The translations under genes were made by a program, and so were the position numbers. The notes under the pieces are model-generated. The model made no database searches and was not told where the DNA came from. It saw only the letters and a program-made list of their open reading frames with translations. From Phycisphaerae bacterium (lineage in GTDB: Bacteria > Planctomycetota > Phycisphaerae > UBA1845 > Fen-1342), in assembly GCA_017999985.1 (NCBI GenBank), contig JAGNKU010000008.1, forward strand, positions 62,001 to 126,000: a stretch of 64,000 bases of DNA, in the 5' to 3' direction. Below, piece after piece: positions 25,226 to 35,160 of the stretch. How positions within the stretch are numbered: the stretch's first letter is position 1; the number at the start of each line of letters is the position of its first letter.

Positions 25226-26378
25226 GGTCCGCCACCAGGAACGCGCGGTGTCCATCCTCCGCCGGGCCCTGCGCAGCGGTCGCACGCATCACGCCTACCT
25301 GTTCGAGGGGCCGGCAGGCGTCGGCAAGGAACTGGCCGCCCGTGCGCTGGCGGCCCAGCTGCTCTGCGAGGACGACCAGCGCGCGGCCGACGCCGACGCC
25401 TGCGGACGCTGCCCCGCCTGCCGGGTGTTCGCCGCGGGCAACCACCCCGATTTTCACCTGATTCACCGCGGACTGCACAAGCTCCATCCCGAACCCAAAA
25501 TCCGCCGGCAGAAGGGCCTGTTCCTGGTCATCGACGTCGTCCGCCACTTCCTCATCGAGCCGGCGACCATGAAGCCGACGCAGGGCCGCCGCCGCGTGTT
25601 CGTCATCCGCGACGCCGAGCGCATGAACGACGAAGCCCAGAACGCCCTGCTCAAGACGCTGGAAGAACCCCCCGGCACGGCATGCCTGATCCTGGTGACG
25701 TCTTCGGCCGACCGCCTGCTGCCGACGATCCGCTCGCGCTGCCAGCGCATCCCCTTTGGGCTGCTGCCGACGACGTTCGTCGCCCGGGAATTGCAGTCGC
25801 GGGCCGGGCTCGATCCGACGGACGCCCGCGCGCTGGCTGGCCTGGCTGATGGCCGGCTCGGCGTCGCGCTGCAGTGGCACGCGTTCGACCTGCTCGCGAC
25901 CCTCAGCGACGTGAACACGTGCCTCGCGCGCGTGCCGGACGCCGATCTGGAGACATTCGGAAAGACGCTCGTCGCGCTGGCGACCGAATTGGCCATGCGG
26001 GCACAGCCCGAGCCGACGGATGAAGCGGACATGGAGGACGACGAGGACGAGGACGAGGATGAGGACGACGACACGCCGTCCAAGTCATCCCGCAAGGTCC
26101 CCACGGATGTCTTGCGCGACGCGTACAAGCTTGTGCTGCTGCTGATAGGCGCCACGTACCGCGACGCCCTGCTGATTCAGAGCGGCGCCGCGGCGCTGCG
26201 TGTGTTGCCGCAGGCCACCCGGGCCGAGACGCTGGCGCGGGAGGCGTCGCCCGCGCTGCTCGACCAGTGCATTCTGGCCATCGGCGAAGCCGAAGTGATG
26301 CTGGATCGCAACGTCGCTCCTCAGCTTGTCGGCGAGCGCCTGGCCGTCGCCCTGCTCGGCGAGCTGCCGGTCACGTGA
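25212..26378 (+). CDS. holB: DNA polymerase III delta' subunit (clamp loader)
   Basis: 388 residues from the GTG at 25212, inside the end of tmk. P-loop GPAGVGKE (delta' proteins do not require ATPase activity, and the usual T/S is Glu here). Zinc module made of LLCEDD...CGRCPAC (about residues 57-73). Then RVFVIRDAERMNDEAQNALLKTLEEPPG and IRSRCQRI. A striking 15-residue acidic tract (DEDEDEDEDD) lies near residue 280, before the C-terminal collar domain. It takes part in loading the sliding clamp. Confidence 0.92.
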   Translation: MQLSEVRHQERAVSILRRALRSGRTHHAYLFEGPAGVGKELAARALAAQLLCEDDQRAADADACGRCPACRVFAAGNHPDFHLIHRGLHKLHPEPKIRRQKGLFLVIDVVRHFLIEPATMKPTQGRRRVFVIRDAERMNDEAQNALLKTLEEPPGTACLILVTSSADRLLPTIRSRCQRIPFGLLPTTFVARELQSRAGLDPTDARALAGLADGRLGVALQWHAFDLLATLSDVNTCLARVPDADLETFGKTLVALATELAMRAQPEPTDEADMEDDEDEDEDEDDDTPSKSSRKVPTDVLRDAYKLVLLLIGATYRDALLIQSGAAALRVLPQATRAETLAREASPALLDQCILAIGEAEVMLDRNVAPQLVGERLAVALLGELPVT

Positions 26379-26391
26379 TGCCGGCCGCCGC

Positions 26392-28539
26392 TCACCGGCG
26401 GCGCAGAAACTCCAGGCGCTGCGCGACTACCCGTTTGAGCGGGTCATCCGCGTCCAAGCCGCGTTCCACGCGCTGGTACAGCTCGATGGCCGCGGCCCGC
26501 TGGCCATTCTGCTCGTATGCTTCCGCCAGGTTGATGCCGGTGCGGGGCTCGCCTGGGCGCAGCTCGTGTGCCCGCAGCGCATGCCGCAGGGCGGCCGCGG
26601 GATCGTTGTGCGCAAGTAACGGCGCCAGGTTCGTGTGTGCCTCCCAATCCTCCGGATCCAGTGTCACGACGCGCTCGAAGAGCGCCCGGGCCTCATCCTC
26701 CGCGTGGGTCAGGTACAGCACCTTGGCCAGCTCGCGCAGGGCGACGGCGTTCTCGGGGGCCAGCTCCACCGCCCGGCGCAGCGCGGCGCGGGCTTCCTCG
26801 TACAATCCGCTTTGTAGCAGCGCGCGGCCCAGTTCCAGCCGGGCCTGCGGATCGTCCGGCTGCGCGGCGGCCTGCGCGCGCAGCGCGGCCAGGCGCCGCC
26901 CCGCATCGCCGCCCTGCAGCAGCGCCTGGCGCGTCGCCCGCGCGTTGCGGTTGCGCGGATCCAGCTCGAGCGCCGTCTCGACATCGAGCAGCGCCAGATC
27001 CAGTTCTCCATGCTGGGCATGCAGTTCCCCGCGTAGCGCCAGGGCCTCCGCGTAGCTCGGGTGCAGACGCACCGCCGTGTCGGCATAGCGCAGCGCTTCC
27101 TGTAAGATGGCCAGGCGCTGCTCGGGCACCTCGGTCCGCGCCGCGAGCTTTAGCAGTTCAACGGCACAGCCGAAATTCAGGTACGCCCCGGCCGGGTACG
27201 TCTGCACGTCGCTGCCGAACAGCCGCGCCGTGTTGCTCCAGTCGCCGTTCCGCAGCGCCGCGCGCAGCCCCAGCACCGCCACGAGCAGCACGCCGAGCAG
27301 GCGCAGCAGCCGCGCGCTCTGCGCCAGCGCCTGGCCGGGCGCGCAATGGCGCCGCCACAGCTCGACCACGCCCAGCGCCACCAGCATCAGGATCGGCACG
27401 GATGGCCAGTACATGACCCGCTCCGCCACCGCGACGCCGATCAGCAACAGCGTGTTCGAGAACAGCCCATAGCTCGCCAGGCTCAGCGCCGTCAAAAGCG
27501 CCAGCGTCCGTCCGAGCGCACCGCCGCGCCAGAAGCCGACCAGCGCCAGCAGCAGCGCCAGCGCCGCGACCAGGCCCAGCAGGCTCAGCGCCGTCACGCC
27601 GTGGCGCGGATCGATGATCGCCAGACCGTAGTCGCAGCTCAGCTTGGCTGGCACGAGTATGAGCCGCGCATAGTGCCCGAGCACGGTCAAAGCGCCCACG
27701 GCGCGCTGCCAGGCCGCCGCCGTCACCAGCGGATTCATCAGCACGTCCGCCGGCTCACCGCGAAACAGCACGTGATCCAGCGCGAGGTAACGCAACGGGA
27801 AATACACGAGCAGCGGCGGCAGCAGGACCGCCAGCGCACCCGCCCACCAGCGCCATGTCCGCCGCGCGCCGCGCTGCGCGAACCACAGTACCAGCAGCGC
27901 CACCGCCGGGTAGCAGACCGCGGACTCCTTCGACAAGAGCGCCAACAGGAACAGCGGCGTCGCCCCGGCGACGCGGCCCAGCCCCGGCCGGCCCGCCCGC
28001 GGCAACAGCACGAGCAGTCCGAGCAACAGGAACAGGGCCGCCAGCACTTCCGCCCGTCCCACGACGTTGGCGACGGCCTCGGCGTGCACCGGGTGGACCG
28101 CGAACAGCACGGCCGCCACCGTGGCGACGGCCTCATCCTGCACGAGCCGCCGCGCGAATTGCCACACCAGCAGGCACACGGCGGCATGCAGCGCGATGTT
28201 GGCCACGTGATAACCGAGCGGTCGATACCCGTGGACCGCGTAATTCAGCGCCAGGCTGAACAGCGTCAACGGGCGATACAGGCGGTCGCGGCGCGGGTTG
28301 GACTCCGGGCCGCTCTCGGCCAGCTTCCACCAGTCGGAGAGCCAGAGCGCACGGAAATCGGTGAGGTTGCGGATGCGCGGATTATCGACGATCAGCGGCT
28401 GGTCGTCGTAGGCGAAATGATTGGTCGCGCTGCTGGCGAAGCACGCCAGCCCGAGCACCGGCGCCAGCCACCACCCGACCCGGCCCAGGCGCCGCGGGCC
28501 CGCGCCGCCCGGCGCCGGCTCACTTGGCCGAGCGCACAT
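26392..28539 (-). CDS. Multi-pass membrane protein with C-terminal TPR repeats
   Basis: 715 residues. About ten to twelve hydrophobic segments occupy residues 20-415. An early loop holds FAYDDQPLIVDNPRIRNL and the sequence PLTLFSLALNY, both found in the TMTC/DUF1736-like glycosyltransferase superfamily. The remaining 280 residues carry about six TPR units (for example AYLNFGCAVELLKL, EEARAALRRAVELAPENAVALRELA). TPR membrane enzymes of this kind are often O-glycosyltransferases. The ATG at 28539 lies 20 bases inside the end of the TolC-like gene, so the two are translationally linked. Donor and acceptor cannot be told from sequence. Confidence 0.75.
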   Translation of the reverse strand: MCARPSEPAPGGAGPRRLGRVGWWLAPVLGLACFASSATNHFAYDDQPLIVDNPRIRNLTDFRALWLSDWWKLAESGPESNPRRDRLYRPLTLFSLALNYAVHGYRPLGYHVANIALHAAVCLLVWQFARRLVQDEAVATVAAVLFAVHPVHAEAVANVVGRAEVLAALFLLLGLLVLLPRAGRPGLGRVAGATPLFLLALLSKESAVCYPAVALLVLWFAQRGARRTWRWWAGALAVLLPPLLVYFPLRYLALDHVLFRGEPADVLMNPLVTAAAWQRAVGALTVLGHYARLILVPAKLSCDYGLAIIDPRHGVTALSLLGLVAALALLLALVGFWRGGALGRTLALLTALSLASYGLFSNTLLLIGVAVAERVMYWPSVPILMLVALGVVELWRRHCAPGQALAQSARLLRLLGVLLVAVLGLRAALRNGDWSNTARLFGSDVQTYPAGAYLNFGCAVELLKLAARTEVPEQRLAILQEALRYADTAVRLHPSYAEALALRGELHAQHGELDLALLDVETALELDPRNRNARATRQALLQGGDAGRRLAALRAQAAAQPDDPQARLELGRALLQSGLYEEARAALRRAVELAPENAVALRELAKVLYLTHAEDEARALFERVVTLDPEDWEAHTNLAPLLAHNDPAAALRHALRAHELRPGEPRTGINLAEAYEQNGQRAAAIELYQRVERGLDADDPLKRVVAQRLEFLRRR

Positions 28540-30412
28540 CGGACACGGCCACGTTGTTGTATTCCAGCAGCGTGCCCTTGGCCTTCTCGAGCTCCACGAT
28601 GCCGATGTTGTAGTCGGTGACCACGGTCAGCAGCGTGGACCGCGTGCTCGCAAGCTGCTCCACCGCGCCGAGCTCCGTCTGCAGGTAGTTCGGGTCGATC
28701 CGCTGCGTGCGAGCCTGCAGCGCCCGCAGGTTCAACGAGGCCGCCTTGACCGATTCGAGCGCCGGCGGAAGCTGTTCGTATCGCACCATCAGCGTGCGAA
28801 TGTCAAGGTTGACCTCCTGCACGATCGCGTCCGTGATCTGGTTCAGCGACACCACCGCCTGCTGCTCCTGCAGTCGGGCCCGCCGGTGCGCGGCCCGCGC
28901 GGCCCGCTCCCCGAAGTTGTAGACAAAGCTCGCGCCCAGACTGTACGAGATGAATCGGTTGGTGGTCAGGTTGTCGAAGCTGTTGTCCGCCGTGTCCTTC
29001 AGCCCCTGCACCTCGTACTGGAACGTCACGTCCAACTGCGGCAAGATCGCGTTCTTGGCCGCCGCCGTGCCGATGCGGGTCTGGTCGATCCGCTTGCGAG
29101 CCTGGATGATCTCGGTCCGCCGGTCGAGCGCCGTACGTACCTCGGCGAAGTGGTCCACCACCGTCGGCGCAACGTAGGGCGTCTCGGTCGGGATGATCTC
29201 GATGGCGTCCGACAGCTTGAGCGTGGGGTCGTTCAGCACGTTCTTGAGCTGGTCTTCCGCGTCGCGCACCAGCTTCACCGTCTCGAGGTAGCTCACGTAC
29301 TGGCTCTGCCAGCGCGAGCGCGAGTTCTCCACCTCGACCTGCGTCGCATCGTGGTCGAGCCGCTCAACCATGTTCTGGTACGTCACCAGGTACTGCGCGG
29401 TCGACAGCGCGAAGATCGCCACGCGCCGCCGGGCCTGCGCCAGCTGCCAGTATGTCCGCTCGACTTCCAGCAGCGTGTCACGCACCTGCTGAACGAACGC
29501 CTCCTGGCTGATCTCGAAACTCAGCCGGTTGATGTTGATCTGCGCCCGGTTCACGTCCAGCCCGAAACCCCGCAGCAGCGGCTGGCGCAGCTCGGTGATG
29601 AAGTTCGTCGAATAGGAGGGGTTGAGCGTCTGGTACTGCTCCGGCAGATCGTTCTTTGACCGCGTCAGACCGGTCGAGACCGAGGCCTGCATGCCGGTGG
29701 GCAGCAGCTTGCGGATCCCGCCGCTGATGGCACGCGTGTCACTGGTCCCGGGCACGAACGACGACGCGGTGGCCTGGTCGCGCTTGGCCCACGAGGTGTC
29801 CAGGAAAAACGCCGCGTCGAACGCCGCCTCGGCCTCCACCACCTGCGTCTGGGCGATGGCCGGGTTGTGCGCTTCGATCCGGATCGTGTAGTTGTTCTCG
29901 ATCGCGCGCTGGATGCACTCGGACAGGCTCAGCCGCACCTGCTCCGGCCGCGCCAGCATCGCCAGATACTCGTTCGCCTGCTGATACATCCGCTCGCTGG
30001 CACGCACGATCCGCTGGTCAGGCCGGTTGGCCTCCTCCTGCCGCAGCCGCTCCAGCCGTCGGGCCTGCACCGCCGGTGCGTCGCTCGGGTCGGGAATTTC
30101 GTCGAGCACCTCGGCGGGGGACGGCTGCGACGTCGCGGCGGGCTGGGTCATCAGCGACGCGCGGGCCGGCAATTGCGCTTGCGCCGCCACGGGCTGTACG
30201 AGGGGGCCGCCCCGCCGGCGCATGGGCGCCGCATCGTCCGGCGGCGTCGCCTGCTGCTGGTGTTGCACGAGCATCCGGTCCCGATACGCCGAGATCGACT
30301 TCTCGACGTCGGATGACTCGATCTGGCACCCAAGCAGGAGCGCCGCCAGCACCATGATGAGGATCTGCCGCCCCTGCCCGGCCCGTTCTGTGCTCGACAA
30401 CTCGGTCTTCAT
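28520..30412 (-). CDS. TolC-like outer-membrane efflux lipoprotein
   Basis: 630 residues starting at the ATG at 30412. A short lead ends in a lipobox (LAALLLGC), followed by a low-complexity linker (about residues 30-120) and a TolC/OEP domain. Helical hairpins are visible around LSECIQRAIENNYTIRIEA, ELRQPLLRGFGLDVNRAQIN, YWQLAQARRRVAI and a later repeat EVRTALDRRTEIIQARKRID. The length exceeds the common 450-500 residues because of the N-terminal linker. It would form an outer-membrane exit duct; no inner-membrane pump genes adjoin it here. The downstream TPR protein overlaps its end. Confidence 0.82.
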   Translation of the reverse strand: MKTELSSTERAGQGRQILIMVLAALLLGCQIESSDVEKSISAYRDRMLVQHQQQATPPDDAAPMRRRGGPLVQPVAAQAQLPARASLMTQPAATSQPSPAEVLDEIPDPSDAPAVQARRLERLRQEEANRPDQRIVRASERMYQQANEYLAMLARPEQVRLSLSECIQRAIENNYTIRIEAHNPAIAQTQVVEAEAAFDAAFFLDTSWAKRDQATASSFVPGTSDTRAISGGIRKLLPTGMQASVSTGLTRSKNDLPEQYQTLNPSYSTNFITELRQPLLRGFGLDVNRAQININRLSFEISQEAFVQQVRDTLLEVERTYWQLAQARRRVAIFALSTAQYLVTYQNMVERLDHDATQVEVENSRSRWQSQYVSYLETVKLVRDAEDQLKNVLNDPTLKLSDAIEIIPTETPYVAPTVVDHFAEVRTALDRRTEIIQARKRIDQTRIGTAAAKNAILPQLDVTFQYEVQGLKDTADNSFDNLTTNRFISYSLGASFVYNFGERAARAAHRRARLQEQQAVVSLNQITDAIVQEVNLDIRTLMVRYEQLPPALESVKAASLNLRALQARTQRIDPNYLQTELGAVEQLASTRSTLLTVVTDYNIGIVELEKAKGTLLEYNNVAVSDVRSAK

Positions 30413-30574
30413 CGCCTGCCCACGCCCCCCCGACGCATCGCCGCGCCTCGATGACTCCACATGGCGGCGATGATAGGTAGGGCCTGTGCGGGTGTCAAAC
30501 CGCCGCCGGTGCGTCGCGTGCCGGCCCCCGCCGGCTATCATGGTCGGAAATCGTCAACCGAAAGGAGCCGCCTT

Positions 30575-31096
30575 GTGAATGCCGACCTCGCCCGCGATTT
30601 CACGCAGCACGCGAGCACCAAGCTCCGCGAGCAACTCGGTCAGATCACGCGCTGCGCCGAACTGCTCAGTCCCGCCGAAATCTGGCACCGCGCCAACGCC
30701 CATACCAACAGCGTCGGCAACCTGATCCTCCACCTGACCGGCAACGTGCGTCAGTGGCTTATCGCCGGGCTGCACGGCGCAGCCTTCGCGCGGGACCGGC
30801 CGGCGGAATTCGCCGAACGCGGCCCGCTGCCGACCGCGACGATCCTGGCCGGGCTGACGCAGGCGGTCACGGACGGGCTGGCCGTGCTGGCACAGGCGGA
30901 CGGGCCCGCCCTCGCGGCCCGCTACGTAATCCAGGGGTACGACGTCAGCGGACTGGTAGCGGTCACGCACGTCGTCGAGCACTTCTCCGCGCACACCGCC
31001 CAGATCGTGCACATGACCAAGGTGTTCAAGGACGTGGACCTGAGCCTCTACGATGCGCACGGCCACAAGTTGGCCGGGCAGCCCCCCGCACCATGA
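30575..31096 (+). CDS. DinB-fold protein (DUF1572-like)
   Basis: 173 residues from the GTG at 30575 (AAGGAG eight bases upstream). The four-helix DinB fold shows as RDFTQHASTKLREQL ... LSPAEIWHRANAHTNSVGNLILHLTGNVRQWL ... VVEHFSAHTAQIVHM. Conserved His residues (NSVGNLILHL, HVVEHFSAHTAQ) lie at the positions that bind a metal in DinB/MDMPI/BstA-type proteins. Some members are thiol-S-transferases or isomerases that use mycothiol or bacillithiol. It converges with the symporter gene (seven bases) and is close to tandem-GNAT and PIG-L genes. Confidence 0.78.
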   Translation: MNADLARDFTQHASTKLREQLGQITRCAELLSPAEIWHRANAHTNSVGNLILHLTGNVRQWLIAGLHGAAFARDRPAEFAERGPLPTATILAGLTQAVTDGLAVLAQADGPALAARYVIQGYDVSGLVAVTHVVEHFSAHTAQIVHMTKVFKDVDLSLYDAHGHKLAGQPPAP

Positions 31097-31103
31097 CCAC
31101 CGC

Positions 31104-33416
31104 TCAGCACGACGGTCCCTCGCCCCAGCGCCGCTCAGAGAACATCCGCGCCGTCAGCCAGCCCAGCACCGCGCCGACCGCCAGCAGCGCGCAGCCCAGC
31201 CAGCGCGCCGGAATGCGCGGGTCGGGCGTGAACGCGTCGCCGACGATCAGCAGGCCGCTGCCGAACAGCACGCAATAGACCGCGCAGGTGGCGATGAGGA
31301 AGCCGCGCGCGGCCGCCCAGGTCAGCGGTGTCGCACAGCGGAACCCCGGGTCCGTCCGGCGGATTTCGGCCTCGATGTGGCGCCAGCCGGGGCCGCCGGG
31401 CTGCACCTTCCGATAGAACGCGATGAGTTTCTCACGCGCGACGGGTTTCGTCAGGTACGTCACGACCAGGGCCGTGCCGACCGAGTAGGGCACGAGGTAG
31501 AGCAGGTTCAGCGGCAGCGGCTGCTCGATGCCCGCCAGCGCTCCCGGCCACAGCTTGAGCACGATGGGGTAGATCAGCAGGGACACCAGGCAGGCGATCT
31601 CGCTCCAGGCGTTGATCCGCCACCAGAACCAGCGCAGCAGGTAGATCACGCCGATACCGGCGCTGATGGTGCCCAGGAAGAACCAGGCGCCGGAGATCGA
31701 GCTGTAGAACAGGCTCACGCCCAGGCCGATCACCGTGATAGCTACCGTGGCCAACTGGGACACGATGACATAGTGTCGTTCCGATGCGCCGCGGCGCACG
31801 AACGGACGGTAGAAGTCATTCACCAGGTACGACGCCCCAACGTTGAGCTGCGTCGCGATCGTCGACATGTACGCCGCCAGGAACGCCGCCAGCAACAGCC
31901 CCAGCAACCCCGGTGGCAGCACGGCGAGCATCACCCGCACGTAGCCTTCCTCGGCGACGGCCTCCGGCGGATACAGGCCCGTGATGGCGTCGCGCGTGTA
32001 TGGAAACATGACCGCCGCCGCGAAGCCCACGATGATCCACGGCCACATCCGCAGGCAGTAGTGCGCCACCGCGTACCACAGGTAGCCCAGCGCAGCGTGC
32101 CGCTCGTTCTTCGCCGCCAGCATCCGCTGGGCGAAATAGTAGCCGCCGTCGCTGAATTGCGTGGCATAGGAATAGATCAGAATAAAGGCCAGGAAGTGAC
32201 TCCAGGGCATGAGGTCCAGGTCGCTCGCGCCGGCGCTGGGCAGCAGGTTGGACATGCCGCGCGCCCGCTCGACCGAGTAGATGTCCGCCATCTGCTGGAG
32301 CGTGGCGTCGAGCCCGCCGAGCTTGCCGACGGCGAGCACGGCGAGGAACACGCAGCCGCCCATCGCGATCCAGAACTGGACGAAGTCCGTCACCATGACG
32401 CCCCACAGGCCCGAGATCACGGTGTAGCCGCTCACGATGAGGAATAGCAGCAACAGAATCCGCAGCTTGTTGACCCCGGCAATCGCGAGGTCCACGTTGC
32501 GCAGCAGCGCCAGCGCCGCCGGTGGCTCGAATTCGGCGTGCGCCGGTTGCAGGCGCGTCCAGGTGGCGTGCAGGTCGGCCGCGCGCTGGCCCAGGCCGAG
32601 CTTTTCCAGGTAGGGCTCCGCCTGCACGGACGCGACGTACGCCCGCAGCCTGTCAACCTCGTCCGCGGTCGGGGCGCCAGCGCCCGGAGACTGTCGATAT
32701 GCCCCGTTACGCTCGCTGGCATATGTGCAGCGGGCGAAGACCCGCTCGACTTCACGCATGACGCCGGTGCGCTCGGGGCGCTGGAGCAGCCCCCACTCGT
32801 CGTAGTACAGCTTCAGCGGATTGAGCGCGCCCGTCCGCATCGCCGTCCGCGCCTGCGGGGCCAGCTCGTTCGAGAGCGGCGTGTTCAGATACGTCCACAG
32901 CATGGCCTCGTCCACGCCGGCGACGTGCGGGATGTTCGGCAGCGTCAACTGCACGATCTTGGTCATTGCCAGGTTGACCCAGCCCATGATCAGGTTGCCG
33001 TAGACCAGTGCGAAGAAGAGCGCCTTGAACCCGCGCAGCACGGCGGCGGACCGGCCCGAATAGCGCACATCCACCAGCTCGGCGTCCGTCACCAGCGCGG
33101 CCCGCCGCCAGAGTGCCGCGATGAAGAACACGCCCAGCATCGTCACCGGCACCTGGCACCACCAGAACCAGTTCTGCGCCACCCCCTTCGTCACGACCCA
33201 ACCAGCCAGCGTCAGCGGCGTGTCGGCCGCGAACGTCGTCGCGACCATCGACGTGCCCAGCAACCACCACGAAGTCGAGCCGCCCGAGGTGAAGTACTCG
33301 CGCACCGAGCGCCGGGCACGGCGACTGAGCACCACGCCGATGCCAACGGACAGCACGATGAACGCGAGGATAATGAGCCAGTCGATGCGGGCCAGGTGGG
33401 GCGTTACTTCGTTCAT
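31104..33416 (-). CDS. Sodium:solute symporter (SSS family)
   Basis: 770 residues with about 13-14 membrane helices. The family signature regions are visible: an N-terminal SVREYFTSGGSTSWWLLGTSMVATTFAADTPLTLAGW, later ADFVxx-like segments (VMVTDFVQFWIAMGG) and GLLGLLLAAFLAAYMSTIATQLNVGASYL. Compared with 500-600 residue family members it has a long hydrophilic insert (about residues 170-300) between early helices. Substrate is unknown. It is 45 bases downstream of the tandem-GNAT gene and probably belongs to the same unit. Confidence 0.88.
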   Translation of the reverse strand: MNEVTPHLARIDWLIILAFIVLSVGIGVVLSRRARRSVREYFTSGGSTSWWLLGTSMVATTFAADTPLTLAGWVVTKGVAQNWFWWCQVPVTMLGVFFIAALWRRAALVTDAELVDVRYSGRSAAVLRGFKALFFALVYGNLIMGWVNLAMTKIVQLTLPNIPHVAGVDEAMLWTYLNTPLSNELAPQARTAMRTGALNPLKLYYDEWGLLQRPERTGVMREVERVFARCTYASERNGAYRQSPGAGAPTADEVDRLRAYVASVQAEPYLEKLGLGQRAADLHATWTRLQPAHAEFEPPAALALLRNVDLAIAGVNKLRILLLLFLIVSGYTVISGLWGVMVTDFVQFWIAMGGCVFLAVLAVGKLGGLDATLQQMADIYSVERARGMSNLLPSAGASDLDLMPWSHFLAFILIYSYATQFSDGGYYFAQRMLAAKNERHAALGYLWYAVAHYCLRMWPWIIVGFAAAVMFPYTRDAITGLYPPEAVAEEGYVRVMLAVLPPGLLGLLLAAFLAAYMSTIATQLNVGASYLVNDFYRPFVRRGASERHYVIVSQLATVAITVIGLGVSLFYSSISGAWFFLGTISAGIGVIYLLRWFWWRINAWSEIACLVSLLIYPIVLKLWPGALAGIEQPLPLNLLYLVPYSVGTALVVTYLTKPVAREKLIAFYRKVQPGGPGWRHIEAEIRRTDPGFRCATPLTWAAARGFLIATCAVYCVLFGSGLLIVGDAFTPDPRIPARWLGCALLAVGAVLGWLTARMFSERRWGEGPSC

Positions 33417-33461
33417 GACGTCTGCACGGGCCTCCGCGCGCTGCGCCGCTTGGCGCGATTC

Positions 33462-34400
33462 TCAGCCCCGTCGCAATACCACGAACCGCCGCGTCACGCG
33501 CAGTCCGAATCGCTCGTAGAACTGCCGCGCGCGGTCATCGGCCCAGTTGAACCACACGGTGCGGCCGTCCGCCGCCCGGATGCGGCACACGGCCTCGATG
33601 AACAGCTTGGCCCCGACGCGCTGCTGGCGCGCCGCCGGCGCCACGCCAAACGGCCCGAAATGCTCGCCGGTCCATTGGCAGTAGCCGACCACCACGTCGC
33701 CATCGATCGCCACCAGCAACTCGTGCAGCGCCCCACTCTGCACCTTTGCCCGCGCGGCCATGTTCCACGCCCCCGGCAGCGACGCCGCCAGAAACTCGAA
33801 CAGCGCCGGCACGCGCGCCGGCGTCAGCGTCTCGACGCGCACCGACAGTCCGGTCTGCCAAGCCCACGCGCGAAACGCCGCCGCGTCGAAATCCACGACC
33901 TCGCGGGCCATCGAGAACGCCGGCTGGTCCTCCACGAACCCGTGCCGCGCGAACAGCCGCCGCGCTCCGGGGTACGCCTCGTCGTCCGCGCCCGGCATGA
34001 TCGAGCCCGGCGCCGACGTCGGCGTGCCGCACACCCACACACGCTGGCGCCCGTGGCGCGCGAAGAACTCCAGCCCCGCCGCCAGCAACGCCGTCCCCAC
34101 GCCGCGCCGTTGCCGCTCCGGCGTCACCGCCAGGTACGGAATCCACCCATCCGCGGGCTCCAGGCCCAGCCGGTCGTTGGGCCAGTACCGGATGATCGCG
34201 CGCAGAAAGCCGATCGGCTCGTCGCCGTCCGTCGCGACGAAGAAGCCGGAGTCGCCGCCGGGGCGATAGTCGGGGTCCGCCAGGATCGCCGAAACGAAGC
34301 GCCCGGCGCTCATCGGATTGCGCCGCAGCGCGCGGTTCCAGACGGTCAGCACGCCCGGCACATCCGGACCACGGAGCGTGCGAATGGCGATCGCGCCCAT
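33462..34400 (-). CDS. Tandem GNAT acetyltransferase (paralogue 1)
   Basis: 312 residues carrying two GNAT domains in tandem. The first has motif A around PERQRRGVGTALLAAGLEF and the second a more degenerate copy around AARQQRVGAKLFIEAV. Between them lies MAREVVDFD. It closely resembles the protein at 35161-36102 along the whole length (WNRALRR, GWIPYLAV, VWVCG, GYCQWTGEHFGPFGV, VWFNWADD). Tandem-GNAT proteins of 300-320 residues include mycothiol synthase MshD. Start at the ATG at 34400 with GGGAG upstream. Acyl acceptor is unknown. Confidence 0.82.
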   Translation of the reverse strand: MGAIAIRTLRGPDVPGVLTVWNRALRRNPMSAGRFVSAILADPDYRPGGDSGFFVATDGDEPIGFLRAIIRYWPNDRLGLEPADGWIPYLAVTPERQRRGVGTALLAAGLEFFARHGRQRVWVCGTPTSAPGSIMPGADDEAYPGARRLFARHGFVEDQPAFSMAREVVDFDAAAFRAWAWQTGLSVRVETLTPARVPALFEFLAASLPGAWNMAARAKVQSGALHELLVAIDGDVVVGYCQWTGEHFGPFGVAPAARQQRVGAKLFIEAVCRIRAADGRTVWFNWADDRARQFYERFGLRVTRRFVVLRRG

Positions 34401-34422
34401 GGCAACTCCCGCCAGCGGCGGC

Positions 34423-35157
34423 TCAGAAGATCAGCACCGGCTCCGTGGCAATCGGGAAGTAATCGACTTTCCGCTTGCGCGAGATCGGCGGCAGGCTGAC
34501 CGCGACCGCGTATTTCACGCCGACTTCCGCCCCGCGCTGCGCCGCCAGCCCGGTGTAGTAGTGCAGATAGTCGAACGAAATCTCCCCGCGCAGCAGCTCG
34601 TGCTCCCGGCACGCCGCCACCCACGTATCGAACACCGCGCTCACATCGACCCACAGGTCGGGGTGATAGTCCTCGCGGTCCTCCCAGTTCTCGAGGTAGT
34701 ACAGCCCGCGCACCAGGTGTGCCGGCTGCGCCCGCTCGATCCCCGGCAAGGCCGCCAGAAACCCGCCCTCCATCGTGATCTCGTACGCCGCCCGATGATC
34801 GCGGTGAAATGACCCGCGCCAATGCGTGAGCACGATGTCCGGCCGAAGCTGGCGGATGAGGTCACACATCTCGTGAATCGTCGCCTGGTCCGCGTGCAGC
34901 TCGCCGTCGGGATGGTCCAGCACGATGCAGTCGGCCGCGCCCAGGATTCTCGCCGTCGCTTCGGCCTCCCGAATCCGCTGCTGCCGATACTCACGCACGT
35001 CCTTCTGCGGATTGCCCTTCTCGCCCGCGGTCAGGTGCAGCATCGTCGCCTTGTGACCCGCCGCCGCGTATTTCGCCACCAGCAGGCCGGCCGTGATCTC
35101 CGCATCGCCGATGTGGGCGCCGATCGCCAGCACGTGTTGCTTCTTGTCAGCCGCCAT
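34423..35157 (-). CDS. PIG-L family deacetylase
   Basis: 244 residues of the LmbE/PIG-L family, which includes MshB and BshB, the deacetylases of mycothiol and bacillithiol precursors. The zinc motif reads AHIGDAE: the first Asp of the usual AHPDDxE, the catalytic base in MshB, is Gly, while the metal-binding second Asp remains. The second His is in HRDHRAAY and further residues in LDHPDGEL. So the protein may be less active or use another base. It lies between two tandem-GNAT paralogues, four bases from the upstream one, as one transcription unit. Confidence 0.82.
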   Translation of the reverse strand: MAADKKQHVLAIGAHIGDAEITAGLLVAKYAAAGHKATMLHLTAGEKGNPQKDVREYRQQRIREAEATARILGAADCIVLDHPDGELHADQATIHEMCDLIRQLRPDIVLTHWRGSFHRDHRAAYEITMEGGFLAALPGIERAQPAHLVRGLYYLENWEDREDYHPDLWVDVSAVFDTWVAACREHELLRGEISFDYLHYYTGLAAQRGAEVGVKYAVAVSLPPISRKRKVDYFPIATEPVLIF

Positions 35158-35160
35158 CGC

